DNA from: Actinacidiphila glaucinigra
GTDB taxonomy: Bacteria > Actinomycetota > Actinomycetes > Streptomycetales > Streptomycetaceae
Reading direction: 5' to 3'
Assembly (NCBI RefSeq): GCF_900188405.1
Contig: NZ_FZOF01000028.1
Span: 61,145-125,144, forward strand
DNA: 64,000 nucleotides
In this document: one piece after another, positions 17,546 to 26,054 of the stretch
Layout of the letters: every line of letters begins with the position of its first letter
How positions within the stretch are numbered: position 1 is the first letter of the stretch
Made by a program: the position numbers and the translations under genes
The notes under the pieces: generated by a model
Told to the model about the DNA's origin: nothing
Database searches by the model: none
The model's input: only the letters and a program-made list of their open reading frames with translations

Positions 17546-18892
17546 ATGGACCGCGACCAGACCTCCACCGCTCCCTCCCCACCCGCCGACGCACGCAGGC
17601 ACGTGCCACGCACGGACGCGCTGCTGGCGGAACCCCGGCTCGCCGCCGCGGCGCAGCGGCTGGGGCGGTCCGTGGTCAAGGAGGTGGTGGCCGGGGTGCA
17701 GGAGCGGGCGCGTGCCGGGGAGGTGCCCGTCGACGGGCTCGCCGAACTCGCCGTCGCGGCGCTCCCCGCGACCGCGGCCGGGCTGCGTCCGGTGCTCAAC
17801 GCCACCGGGGTGCTGCTGCACACCAACCTCGGCCGCGCCCCGCTGTCGCGGGCCGCCCGCGACGCCGTACTCGCCGCCTCCGGCACGACGGACGTGGAGC
17901 TCGACCTCGCCACCGGCGAGCGTTCCCGCCGGGGGCGGTCCGCGCTGGAGGCGTTGCTGCGGCAGGTGCCCGCCGCCGAGGCGGCGCACGTGGTCAACAA
18001 CGGTGCCGCGGCGCTGGTGCTGGCGGCCACGGCGCTGGCACAGGGGCGCGAGATCGTCGTCAGCCGCGGTGAGCTGGTGGAGATCGGGGACGGCTTCCGG
18101 CTGCCCGACCTGCTGGTCTCCACCGGCGCGCGGCTCCGCGAGGTGGGGACGACCAATCGGTCCGCGCCGCGGGACTACGCCGCGGCCGTCGGACCCGACA
18201 CCGGGTTCATCCTGAAGGTGCACCCCTCCAACTTCCGCATCACCGGTTTCACCCGGGACGTGCCCGTCGCGGAACTGGCGCGGCTCGGCGTGCCCGTGGT
18301 GGCCGACATCGGTTCGGGTCTGCTCGCCGCCGACCCGGTGCTGCCGGACGAACCGGACGCGGCCTCCTGGCTGCGCGCCGGGGCGTCCCTGGTCACCGCC
18401 AGCGGCGACAAACTGCTGGGCGGGCCGCAGTGCGGGCTCGTGCTGGGCCGCGCCGATCTGGTGCGGCGGATGGCCCGCCATCCGCTGGCCCGTGCGCTGC
18501 GGGTGGACAAGCTGACCCTGGCGGCGCTGGAGGCGACCGTACGCGGTCCCGAAACCCCGACGTGGACGGCACTGCACGCCGACCCCGCACGGCTGCGGGA
18601 CCGCGCCGGACGCCTCGCGGCCGAGCTGCGCGCGCACGGCTTCGACAGCCGGGCCTGCGACACCCTGGCGGTCGTCGGAGGCGGCGGTGCGCCGGGCGTC
18701 ACCCTGCCCAGTGCCGCCGTGTCGCTGCCCGTCGCGTACGCCGCCCTGCTGCGGCAAGCGGATCCCGCGGTGATGGCCCGCGTGGAGGACGGCCGGTGCC
18801 TTCTCGACCTGCGGGCCGTGCCGGAGGAGGCGGACGAGGAGCTGGCGGTGGCCGTGCGCCGGGCCGGGGTGCTCCCCGGGACGGGAGACTGA
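17546..18892 (+). CDS. selA: L-seryl-tRNA(Sec) selenium transferase SelA
   Basis: This 448-residue PLP enzyme converts Ser-tRNA(Sec) to Sec-tRNA(Sec) using selenophosphate. Landmarks: 'VLNATGVLLHTNLGRAPLS' (residues 83-101), 'VVNNGAAALVLAATALAQG' with the acceptor pocket, 'SRGELVEIGDGFRLPDLL', 'VADIGSGLL' and the PLP Lys289 in 'TASGDKLLGGPQCGL'. Length matches bacterial SelA (about 460). The N-terminal helical domain that grips tRNA-Sec is present. selB begins 1 nt after the stop, so the pair is one transcriptional unit. The start ATG 17546 has GCGAAGG upstream. Confidence 0.96.
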   Translation: MDRDQTSTAPSPPADARRHVPRTDALLAEPRLAAAAQRLGRSVVKEVVAGVQERARAGEVPVDGLAELAVAALPATAAGLRPVLNATGVLLHTNLGRAPLSRAARDAVLAASGTTDVELDLATGERSRRGRSALEALLRQVPAAEAAHVVNNGAAALVLAATALAQGREIVVSRGELVEIGDGFRLPDLLVSTGARLREVGTTNRSAPRDYAAAVGPDTGFILKVHPSNFRITGFTRDVPVAELARLGVPVVADIGSGLLAADPVLPDEPDAASWLRAGASLVTASGDKLLGGPQCGLVLGRADLVRRMARHPLARALRVDKLTLAALEATVRGPETPTWTALHADPARLRDRAGRLAAELRAHGFDSRACDTLAVVGGGGAPGVTLPSAAVSLPVAYAALLRQADPAVMARVEDGRCLLDLRAVPEEADEELAVAVRRAGVLPGTGD

Positions 18893-18893
18893 C

Positions 18894-20690
18894 GTGCACG
18901 TCGTCGCCACCGCGGGCCATGTCGACCACGGGAAGTCCGCCCTGCTGCGGGCCCTGACGGGCATGGAGCCCGACCGCTGGGCGGAGGAGCGGCGGCGCGG
19001 CATGACCCTGGACCTCGGGTTCGTGTGGACGCGACTCCCGGGCGCCGGGGACATCGCCTTCGTGGACGTCCCCGGCCACGAACGCCTCGTGGGCAACATG
19101 CTGGCCGGCGTCGGCCCGGTGCCCGCGGTGCTCTTCGTGGTCGCCGCCGACCAGGGCTGGCAGCCGCAGTCCGAGGAGCACCTCGCCGTCCTGGACGCGC
19201 TCGGCGTACGGCACGGCGTCCTCGCCGTCTCGCGCTGCGACCTGGCGGACCCCGACGCGGCGCGGAAGGAGGCGCGGGCCCGCATCGCGGAGTCCTCCCT
19301 CGGCGAGGTGGAGTGCGTGGCCGTGAGCCCCGTGACCGGCGCCGGACTCGACGGGCTGCGGGCGGCCCTCGTCCGGCTGACGGGCACACTGCCGCCCCCC
19401 GACCCGGCGGCGGACGTGCGGCTGTGGGTCGATCGCGCCTTCACGGTGCGGGGCCGGGGCACCGTCGTCACCGGGACGCTCGCCGCGGGCACCGTCCGGG
19501 TCGGCGACCACGTCCAACTCGCGCGTGATGGACGGCTGTTGCGCGTGCGGGGTCTGGAGTCCCTGAAGGAGCCGCGGCAGGAGGCCGGCGCGGTCGCCCG
19601 GGTGGCGGTCAACGTGACCGGACCGGGCGCCGGGTCCCTGCGGCGCGGGGACGCGCTGCTGACCCCGGAGCGCTGGCTGACCACCGATGTGGTCGACGTG
19701 CGGCTGCGCGGCGACGCCGCCGGGGATCTGCCCCGCGAGCTCATGCTGCACGCCGGCTCGGCAGCCGTGCCGGTGACGGTCCGCCCGCTCGGCGACGACA
19801 GTGCGCGCCTGCGGCTCGCCTCGGCGCTGCCCCTGCGGGTCGCCGACACCGCCCTGTTGCGCGATCCGGGGCGGCACCGCGTCCCCGCGGGGCTCACCGT
19901 CCTCGACGTACGTCCGCCCCGGCTGACCCGCCGTGGCGCGGCGGCGGCACGGGCGCGCGAGCTGCGGGACCTCCCCGGAGTCGCGGACGGGGCCGCGGAA
20001 CTGCGCCGCCGGGGGCTGGCCCGGCGCGCGGAACTGCTCGCCATGGGCGTCCGGCCACCGGGCGAACCGGTGGCGGGCGACTGGCTGGCGGACCCCGACC
20101 ACTGGGCCGCCCTGCGCGACCGGCTGCGGGAGACGGTCGAGGAGCACGCCGTACGCCATCCCCTGGATCCGGGTATGCCCCTGGATGCGGCCCGCCAGGC
20201 GCTCGGCCTGCCGGACCGCTCCCTGGTGGAGGCGCTCGCCGGCGCCGCACCGGGCCTGCGGCACGGCGACGGCCGGCTGTACGGCAGCCGCGCCCGCCCG
20301 GAGCTGCCGCCCGCGGCCCAGGCCGCCGTCGACGCGGTGCGCGCCGACCTGGCGCGTACGCCGTTCCGCGCGCCGGAGGCCGAACGGCTCGAGCGCCTCG
20401 GGCTGACCCCGAAGCTCCTCGCGGCGGCCGAATCGGCGGGAGCGCTGCTCAGGATCGGCGAGGGCATCGTGCTGCTGCCGGGCGCCGACGCACGGGCGGC
20501 GGACGTACTGGCGCGGCTGGGGCAGCCGTTCACCGCGAGCGAGGCGCGCCGGGCGCTGGACACCACCCGGCGGGTCGTCATCCCGCTGCTGGAGCACCTC
20601 GACCGGCAGGGCCGCACCGTACGCCTGGACGGTGCGCTGAGGCGCTGCGCGGAGGCCCCCGACGCGGGGGACGGGCGCGATGCGCGGTGA
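18894..20690 (+). CDS. selB: selenocysteine-specific elongation factor SelB
   Basis: The product has 598 residues from GTG 18894. G1 is 'GHVDHGKSALLRALTG' (8-23), the switch region 'RRRGMTLDLGF' and G3 'DVPGHE' (58-63). The G4 site reads SRCDL rather than the common NKxD. Domains II-III follow to about residue 330. The remaining 260 residues are the C-terminal winged-helix array that binds the SECIS hairpin, ending in 'EHLDRQGRTVRLDGALRRC'. It delivers Sec-tRNA(Sec) to ribosomes paused at the UGA of the formate dehydrogenase mRNA. The whole Sec tool-kit here seems to serve that one mRNA within the window. Confidence 0.95.
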   Translation: MHVVATAGHVDHGKSALLRALTGMEPDRWAEERRRGMTLDLGFVWTRLPGAGDIAFVDVPGHERLVGNMLAGVGPVPAVLFVVAADQGWQPQSEEHLAVLDALGVRHGVLAVSRCDLADPDAARKEARARIAESSLGEVECVAVSPVTGAGLDGLRAALVRLTGTLPPPDPAADVRLWVDRAFTVRGRGTVVTGTLAAGTVRVGDHVQLARDGRLLRVRGLESLKEPRQEAGAVARVAVNVTGPGAGSLRRGDALLTPERWLTTDVVDVRLRGDAAGDLPRELMLHAGSAAVPVTVRPLGDDSARLRLASALPLRVADTALLRDPGRHRVPAGLTVLDVRPPRLTRRGAAAARARELRDLPGVADGAAELRRRGLARRAELLAMGVRPPGEPVAGDWLADPDHWAALRDRLRETVEEHAVRHPLDPGMPLDAARQALGLPDRSLVEALAGAAPGLRHGDGRLYGSRARPELPPAAQAAVDAVRADLARTPFRAPEAERLERLGLTPKLLAAAESAGALLRIGEGIVLLPGADARAADVLARLGQPFTASEARRALDTTRRVVIPLLEHLDRQGRTVRLDGALRRCAEAPDAGDGRDAR

Positions 20691-20715
20691 CGCACGGATG
20701 CGGCGGACCGGCCGG

Positions 20716-20808
20716 CGGAGACGGACGGGAATCGAACCCGCCTGCCCGAGTTGCTCGGACACCTCGGTTTTGAAGACCGGGAGGGCCACCAGGCACCCTG
20801 ACGTCTCC
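20716..20808 (-). tRNA. selC: tRNA-Sec (UCA anticodon)
   Basis: The minus strand reads GGAGACGT at the 5' end, an anticodon loop CTTCAAA with TCA, a long extra arm (TCCGAGCAACTCGG stem), GGTTCGATTCC in the T loop and CGTCTCC pairing with the 5' end. The acceptor plus T stems total 13 bp, as in bacterial tRNA-Sec. CCA is not encoded. It lies between selB and selD but on the opposite strand. Confidence 0.95.
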
Positions 20809-20825
20809 CTGCCGGGCCGGACGCC

Positions 20826-20855
20826 CATCGAACCTCCGGCCCCCACCCAAGTCAA
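20826..20855 (-). promoter_or_regulatory. candidate selC promoter
   Basis: On the minus strand TTGACT (20855-20850) is followed after 18 nt by TCGATG (20831-20826). Transcription would start about 11 nt before the mature tRNA end at 20808. The -35 is close to consensus and the -10 is weak. Confidence 0.35.
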
Positions 20856-20930
20856 CGCGCCACACGGCGGTGTCGCCCGGGCCCGGGCGACCGCGCTGCC
20901 GGCGCCCACCGCGGAAGGACCACGACGGCC

Positions 20931-21950
20931 ATGACGGGAACCGGTGTCCGGCAGGACAGCGTGCGGCTGACGCAGTACGCCCACGGCGGCGGCTGCGCCT
21001 GCAAGATCCCCCCGGGGGAGCTGGAGGAGATGGTGGCCGGGCTGACCCCGGGGGGCCCGGCGGGCTTCCCCGCGGGCGACCTGATCGTCGGCCTGGACAC
21101 CGGTGACGACGCGGCCGTCGTCCGGCTGCCCGACGGGCGGGCGGTCGTGACCACCGCGGACTTCTTCACCCCGGTGGTCGACGATCCCTACGACTGGGGC
21201 CGGATCGCCGCCGCCAACGCCCTCTCCGACGTCTACGCCATGGGCGGCACCCCGCTCGTGGCGGTCAACCTGCTGAGCTGGCCGCGGGACCTCCTGCCGC
21301 TGGAGCTGGCCCGGGAGGTGCTGCGCGGCGGGCTGGACGTCGCGACCCTGGCGGGCTGCGTCGTGGGAGGCGGCCACAGCGTCGACGACCCGGAGCCGAA
21401 GTACGGCATGGCCGTCACGGGCACCGCCGACCCGGACCGCCTGCTGCGCAACGACGCGGGCCGGCCGGGTGTGCCGCTGTCGCTGACCAAGCCCCTGGGC
21501 CTGGGCGTGCTCAACAACCGCCACAAGACGACCGGCGAGGTCTTCCCGCAGGCCGTCGAGACGATGACGACGCTCAACCGGGACGCCGCCGGGCGGGCGC
21601 TGGCGGCGGGCGCGGTGTGCGCGACCGATGTGACCGGCTTCGGGCTCCTGGGCCACCTGTACAAACTCGCGCGCGCCTCCGGGGTGAGCGCCGTGGTCCA
21701 CGCCTCGGCGGTCCCGTACCTCGACGGGGCGCGGGAGGCCGCCGAGGCCGGCCACGTCAGCGGCGGCACCCGCCGCAACCTCGCCTGGGTGGCACCGCAC
21801 ACCGACTTCGGCGGCGCGGACGAGCTGACCCGGCTGCTGCTGGCGGACGCCCAGACCTCGGGCGGCCTGCTGGTGGCCGGTGAGGTGCCCGGCGCCCCGG
21901 TCATCGGGGAGCTGGTGGCGGCCGGTGAGCACCGGCTCGTCGTCCGCTGA
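20931..21950 (+). CDS. selD: selenide, water dikinase (selenophosphate synthetase) SelD
   Basis: This 339-residue protein makes selenophosphate from selenide and ATP. The active-site loop 'YAHGGGCACKI' gives Cys22 and Lys25; the family may use Sec at position 22, but here the codon is a plain Cys. ATP/Mg sites follow: 'GLDTGDDAAVV', 'TTADFFTPVVDDPYDWGRIAAANALSDVYAMGG' and 'DVTGFGLLGH', then 'DAQTSGGLLV' near the end. It ends the Sec island. Upstream is selC on the other strand, so selD probably has its own promoter in the 122-nt gap. Confidence 0.95.
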   Translation: MTGTGVRQDSVRLTQYAHGGGCACKIPPGELEEMVAGLTPGGPAGFPAGDLIVGLDTGDDAAVVRLPDGRAVVTTADFFTPVVDDPYDWGRIAAANALSDVYAMGGTPLVAVNLLSWPRDLLPLELAREVLRGGLDVATLAGCVVGGGHSVDDPEPKYGMAVTGTADPDRLLRNDAGRPGVPLSLTKPLGLGVLNNRHKTTGEVFPQAVETMTTLNRDAAGRALAAGAVCATDVTGFGLLGHLYKLARASGVSAVVHASAVPYLDGAREAAEAGHVSGGTRRNLAWVAPHTDFGGADELTRLLLADAQTSGGLLVAGEVPGAPVIGELVAAGEHRLVVR

Positions 21951-21978
21951 TCGTCGCACCGAAGGCCCGACCTGCCGG

Positions 21979-21999
21979 AACAGTGGTTGTTACACTGTT
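21979..21999. promoter_or_regulatory. dyad upstream of the PLP dehydratase
   Basis: AACAGTG-GTTGTTA-CACTGTT is a perfect 7-bp inverted repeat in a 21-bp AT-rich patch, 34 nt before the GTG start at 22033. It could be an operator overlapping the promoter. Confidence 0.45.
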
Positions 22000-22032
22000 T
22001 CTCCGGACTCGCCCACCAGCCCGGAGCGCATC

Positions 22033-22986
22033 GTGACCATCACCCACGCCGACGTACGGGCCGCGGCCGCCCGTATCTCCGGGCACACCCGCCCCGTCAC
22101 GCTGACCCCGGTGGACCCGGGGGCGTTCGGGGCCGCCGTACAGGGCTGGCTGGCGCTGGAGTCCATGCAGCACACGGGGTCGTTCAAGGCACGCGGCGCA
22201 TTCAACTTCGTCCGCAGCCACGTCGAGCGGGACGCCATGCCCGAGGCCGGCGTGGTCATCGCCTCCGGCGGCAACGCGGGCCTGGCCTGCGCCTGGGCCG
22301 CGGCCCGGCACGGCGTGCCCGCCGCGGTGTTCATCCCCGAGACGGCCCCCGCGGTCAAGGTCGCGAAGCTGCGCGACCTCGGCGCGGACGTACGCCAGGT
22401 CGGCAGCGAGTACGCCGAGGCCCTGGAAGCCTCGCAGAAGTACGCCGCCGAGAGCGGCGCGCTGGAGTCCCACGCCTACGACCATCCGCTCATCGCGGCG
22501 GGGGCGGGGACCTTGATGGAGGAGATCGTCGCGGCGCTCCCCGGCCTGGACACGGTGGTCGTCGCGGTCGGGGGCGGCGGGCTGTTCGCCGGGGTCGCGG
22601 CGTCCGCGCTGGAGCACGGGGTGCGCGTGGTGGCGGTGGAGCCCGAGGGGTCGTGCGCGCTGCATGCGGCCGTCGCGGCCGGCGAGGTGGTGGACGTACC
22701 CGTCCGCTCCGTCGCGGCGGACTCCCTGGGCGCGCGCCGGGCCTCCCGCACGGCCCTGGAGTGGGCGCTGCAGGACGGCGTACGCTCCGTCCTCGTCCCC
22801 GACGAGGCGATCGTCGCGGCCCGCCGCACGCTGTGGGACCACCGCCGCCTGGCCGTCGAGCACGGCTCCGCGACCGCCCTCGCCGCCCTCACCTCCGGCG
22901 CCCACCGGCCCGCCCCCGGCGAGCGCGTCGCCGTCATCGTCTGCGGGGCGAACACGGATCCGTCCGACCTGGTGCGCGCTTCCTGA
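22033..22986 (+). CDS. threonine/serine dehydratase-like PLP enzyme
   Basis: The product has 317 residues of PLP fold-type II. The cofactor lysine lies in 'HTGSFKARGAFN', the substrate Asn-loop in 'VVIASGGNAGLACAWAAARHG', and the PLP phosphate grip in 'VAVGGGGLFAGVAAS'. Near the end 'CGANTD' fills the role of the ring-nitrogen region. Members deaminate threonine or serine to 2-oxo acids; racemases share this fold. GTG 22033 follows GGAG at 7 nt, and an upstream in-frame extension into the selD end was rejected. It is shorter than IlvA and lacks the ACT domain, so a catabolic role is more likely. Confidence 0.85.
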   Translation: MTITHADVRAAAARISGHTRPVTLTPVDPGAFGAAVQGWLALESMQHTGSFKARGAFNFVRSHVERDAMPEAGVVIASGGNAGLACAWAAARHGVPAAVFIPETAPAVKVAKLRDLGADVRQVGSEYAEALEASQKYAAESGALESHAYDHPLIAAGAGTLMEEIVAALPGLDTVVVAVGGGGLFAGVAASALEHGVRVVAVEPEGSCALHAAVAAGEVVDVPVRSVAADSLGARRASRTALEWALQDGVRSVLVPDEAIVAARRTLWDHRRLAVEHGSATALAALTSGAHRPAPGERVAVIVCGANTDPSDLVRAS

Positions 22987-23061
22987 GGGTCCGTCCGACG
23001 CCATGTCACGGGCCTGGCGTCCGCCGTCCCGGGGCGGTTGAATGCCGCGGTGACGAACGAC

Positions 23062-23682
23062 ATGCACACGACGGACCCCGGCGCGGCCGGGCGAGCCGGC
23101 GACGGCGTACGCGCCGTGGAGTCCACCTGGACGCCGAGCAGGGACGACATCGCCGAGGTGCTCGGCGCGCAGCGGCGCCGCTTCGAGCTCTGGCGGGGCC
23201 CGCTGTGCTCGGCCACCGTCACGGTGGCGGTGATCGCCGGACTGCGGGAGTTCGCTCCCGGTGCGGCCGACATCGTCGCGCTGGCCGCCGCCGGCGGCGT
23301 GGGAACGCTGACCTGGCTCGTTGCCGGAGTGCTCGACCGGAGGCGCCAACTGCGGAACGTGACCGCACACGCCCGCGCCCAGGGCGAGTGCACCATGCGT
23401 GTGGACGACGACGGCGTCCGCACCGACTCCGCCCTCACCGAGTTCAAGGTGCCCTGGACGTCGCTCACCCACTACGTCGAGACGCCGCGGCTCTTCCTGC
23501 TGGTCCACGACGACGGCATGGGCAGCATGAGCCTGCTGCCGAAGCGGGGCGGGGACGGCGTAGCGGAGGCGGAGGTGGAGACGGAAGGGCTGCGCGCGAT
23601 CGTGAACCGGCACCTCGCGCCGCGGCCGCGCGAAGTCAGCGGTGCCCGGCCGGAAGGTGCTCGGCGCGGGCGGCGTGGATGA
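23062..23682 (+). CDS. YcxB-like membrane protein
   Basis: The product is about 206 residues from ATG 23062 (GGTGA 8 nt upstream; GTG 23050 is an alternative). A polar N-terminus is followed by two membrane helices: 'GPLCSATVTVAVIAGLREFA' region and 'DIVALAAAGGVGTLTWLVAG'. The soluble C-terminal domain 'RVDDDGVRTDSALTEFKVPW' and 'TPRLFLLVHDDGM..SLLPKRG' matches the YcxB/bPH-like architecture. Function unknown. Its 3' end overlaps the convergent TetR gene by 47 nt. Confidence 0.75.
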   Translation: MHTTDPGAAGRAGDGVRAVESTWTPSRDDIAEVLGAQRRRFELWRGPLCSATVTVAVIAGLREFAPGAADIVALAAAGGVGTLTWLVAGVLDRRRQLRNVTAHARAQGECTMRVDDDGVRTDSALTEFKVPWTSLTHYVETPRLFLLVHDDGMGSMSLLPKRGGDGVAEAEVETEGLRAIVNRHLAPRPREVSGARPEGARRGRRG

Positions 23683-24298
23683 GGGCGCGCAGCGCCTCGT
23701 AGTAGACCCCGTGGTCGACCAGGACGGGAAGGACGGCGTTCATCGCCCCGGTCAGCGTGGGGAAGTCCTCGGGGTCGAGTGCGGCCAGGGCCGCACGGGC
23801 GGAGGTGACGGCCTTCTTCTCGTCCCGGTGGTCGCCGAAGGCGACGGCGCCGAGGGTGAGCAGGTAGAGCCTGCGGTAGACGCGGATGGCCGTGTCCGAG
23901 TCCATGCCGGCGGCGACGCTGTGCGCCATCTGCGGCTCTACGAGCCGGCCCAGCATCTGCGGGCCCAGCCAGGAACGCCCGGCGCGCAGCGCCACCAGCC
24001 CGGGGTGCCGGCTGAGCAGGCGGTACAGGCCGGTGAAGCGGGTCTCCGTCGCGTCGGCCCAGTCGCCCTCCGGGGGCACCAGCGGCAGCGACGCGGCGAC
24101 GTGGTCGGCGCAGGCGCTCAGCAGCCCGTCGAAGTCGCCGCAGCGCCGGAAGACGGTGGCGTGGGAGACGCCGAGGCGCTGGGCCACCGCGCGGAAACTG
24201 AGCCCCGCGGGACCGTCCTCGTCGATGACGGCGAGTGCCGTCTCCGCGACGGTGTCCAGGGTCGGCTGCTCGGCGGCCGCCGCCTGCTTCCTCTTCAC
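23636..24298 (-). CDS. TetR/AcrR-family regulator
   Basis: This 220-residue protein has an N-terminal HTH at about 15-60: 'TVAETALAVIDEDGPAGLSF', 'RAVAQRLGVSHATVFRRCGD'. The helical ligand domain starts at about 70. The HTH is typical; the Arg-Arg-Cys after the recognition helix replaces the common YxHF. The target is not obvious: the next gene upstream on this strand is the AlkD-like gene, 25 nt away, so it may be co-transcribed with that. The ATG at 24298 is the only good start. Confidence 0.85.
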   Translation of the reverse strand: MKRKQAAAAEQPTLDTVAETALAVIDEDGPAGLSFRAVAQRLGVSHATVFRRCGDFDGLLSACADHVAASLPLVPPEGDWADATETRFTGLYRLLSRHPGLVALRAGRSWLGPQMLGRLVEPQMAHSVAAGMDSDTAIRVYRRLYLLTLGAVAFGDHRDEKKAVTSARAALAALDPEDFPTLTGAMNAVLPVLVDHGVYYEALRALIHAARAEHLPAGHR

Positions 24299-24323
24299 GC
24301 GCCACAGCGTATCGAGGGGTGTG

Positions 24324-25427
24324 TCAGACGGTGACGACGTCGAAGCGGATCTTTCCGCGCGGCTCCCCGTTGACCTGCAGTTCGAGGGCGTGCTCGCCGG
24401 GGTGGAAGACCCGGGTGCTGATCGGCTTGAACGAGCGCGTGCCGGTGTGCTCGCTGCGCTCCCCCGGCTGGAGGGTGCGGGTCGTCAGCTTGTAGACCTT
24501 GGGCGCCGTGCTGCCGTTCGCCTTCCGGTAGTGCACGACGTAGTCGACGACGAGGCGGAGCGGCTTGTCGCCGTGGTTCTGCAGGGTGAAGGCGAAGCGC
24601 AGTTCACCGCCGACCGCGACGACGGACCGGGGCACGGACGGCCCTTCGACGGTCAGGCCCGTGGCCGGCTCGAATCCCAGCAGCGCCAGCGCTCCCTGGT
24701 CGCCGCGCTTGACCGCGGTGCGCAGCGCGTGCCGGACGACCCGGGGCGTGTGCGCGTCGGGGGCCGCCGACCACCCGCGGGCCGTCTCGACGGCCAGGTC
24801 CGCGCGGGCGTGGCTGATGTCGTTGACGTGGTTGGCGACGGACCTGCGGACGTACTCCGAGGGGTCCTTGTAGAGCGCGCCCAGGATCGGCAGGGTGGCC
24901 TCGGGCCGGGCGAGGATCGCCGGTACGCGCACCGCCCACGGCAGGCGGGGGCGGGTTCCCTCACTGGCCAGGCGGCGTACGTGCTCGTCCGGGTGCCCGG
25001 TCCACCCGGTGACGACGGCGAGCGCCCGGTCGAGGTCGGCGTTGAGCATGCGGCGGATGGCGAACTCGGCGGTCAGGCGCGGCGTCAGGTCCGCCAGCAG
25101 GTGGAGCCCGTCCTCGAAGGCCGTGCCCTCGGACGTGCCGGAGGCCAGGGCGGCCACGGCCTCGGTGACCGGCCAGATCATCCAGCCGGTGAAACGCGGA
25201 TCGGGCAGCGCGGCCCGTACGACGGCCTCCAGGGCCGCCGGGTCGGCCGGGCCGGAGGCGAGCATCGCGTCCCGGACGAGGTCGCTGCGCTCGCGCAGCG
25301 CCAGGCCGTGCAGCGCCGGCAGGGTGTCGCGCACCGCGGCGGCCATCGGTGCCGGGCCGGCCGCCGCCAGACAGTCGGCGAGTCCGGCGACGGCGGCGGG
25401 GCCGAGCAGTTCGTCCGCGGTGGGCAC
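24324..25427 (-). CDS. HEAT-repeat protein related to AlkD DNA glycosylases
   Basis: This 367-residue protein is a helical-repeat array over about residues 1-230 with characteristic pieces 'RFTGWMIWPVTEAVAAL', 'HPDEHVRRLASEGTRPRLPW', 'KDPSEYVRRSVANHVNDISH'. The last is the signature of the AlkD-like DNA alkylation repair family. A C-terminal beta domain (about 250-367, 'RFAFTLQNHGDKPLRLVVDY') follows, as in a well-known subset. The family flips or excises alkylated bases, but catalytic activity of this subset is not assured. It lies downstream of HxlR on the same strand, with a 39-nt gap. Confidence 0.8.
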   Translation of the reverse strand: MPTADELLGPAAVAGLADCLAAAGPAPMAAAVRDTLPALHGLALRERSDLVRDAMLASGPADPAALEAVVRAALPDPRFTGWMIWPVTEAVAALASGTSEGTAFEDGLHLLADLTPRLTAEFAIRRMLNADLDRALAVVTGWTGHPDEHVRRLASEGTRPRLPWAVRVPAILARPEATLPILGALYKDPSEYVRRSVANHVNDISHARADLAVETARGWSAAPDAHTPRVVRHALRTAVKRGDQGALALLGFEPATGLTVEGPSVPRSVVAVGGELRFAFTLQNHGDKPLRLVVDYVVHYRKANGSTAPKVYKLTTRTLQPGERSEHTGTRSFKPISTRVFHPGEHALELQVNGEPRGKIRFDVVTV

Positions 25428-25466
25428 GGGGCCTCTTCCTCCGGTTCCTGTGGTTCCTGTCGCGGG

Positions 25467-26015
25467 TCAGTCGCGGTCGCGGTCGGCGTAGCGGGCCCGC
25501 ATGAGCTCGCTCGCGGCGGGGCCCGCCGCGTAGACGAAGGCCTCGCTGTCGTCGAGCCGCCGGCCCGTCGTGGCGTCGACCACGACCGGCTCGACCTCCT
25601 CACCCGTCTCCGCGTCGACCAGGATCATGCTGCGCTGCTCCGGCGCGAGGCGGGAGTTGCCCCATGCGGCGAGTGCAACGACGACCGGGCGCAGTGAGCG
25701 GCCGAGGTCGGTGAGCAGGTACTCGTAGCGGGTCGGCTGGGTCTGGTACGGCCGCCGTTCCAGAAGCCCGTCCGCGACGAGGGTCTTCAAGCGGGTGGTG
25801 AGCATGCTCGACGAGATGCCGAGGTTCTCCTGGAACTGGTCGAAGCGGGTGTACCCGTCGAAGGCGTCGTGCAGGATGAGCAGCGTCCACCACTCGCCGA
25901 CGTGCCCGACGGTCGTCGACAGCGGGCACTCGCGGTCCTCCAGCCGGATGCGGCTCACCATCTCGACCACCTCCGTGCGATCGGTGCCAGGGTCTGCGAA
26001 CGTCGTCACTTTCAT
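25467..26015 (-). CDS. HxlR-family regulator
   Basis: This 182-residue winged-helix protein has the HxlR core: 'ECPLSTTVGHVGEWWTLLIL', 'GYTRFDQFQENLGISSSMLTTRLKTLVADGLLERR', 'RYEYLLTDLGRSLRPVVVAL'. A 70-residue tail follows. These repressors often control neighbouring SDR or quinone-stress genes. Here an SnoaL protein and an SDR lie just upstream on the same strand. Its start region carries ACTT-N5-TTAGCA, the same half-site as the dyad before the SDR, so it probably represses both (see operator entries). Confidence 0.88.
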   Translation of the reverse strand: MKVTTFADPGTDRTEVVEMVSRIRLEDRECPLSTTVGHVGEWWTLLILHDAFDGYTRFDQFQENLGISSSMLTTRLKTLVADGLLERRPYQTQPTRYEYLLTDLGRSLRPVVVALAAWGNSRLAPEQRSMILVDAETGEEVEPVVVDATTGRRLDDSEAFVYAAGPAASELMRARYADRDRD

Positions 26016-26022
26016 GTTAGCA
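26008..26022. promoter_or_regulatory. half-operator over the HxlR start
   Basis: ACTT-N5-TTAGCA at 26008-26022 matches, with identical spacing, the right half of the nested dyad at 27257-27290. It overlaps the HxlR start codon (26013-26015), consistent with autoregulation. Confidence 0.45.
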
Positions 26023-26054
26023 GCAACCCGGGCACCGCCTGTCCGGCCCGGCGG

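Noticed and set aside
17171..20695. An 1174-codon open frame antisense to selA/selB
   Set aside because: Ser/Arg/Ala-rich shadow of two well-recognised genes; no motif, no start context.
20994..21002. Selenocysteine at the SelD active site
   Set aside because: The codon is an ordinary Cys codon (Cys22), not TGA, and no SECIS-like hairpin is needed.
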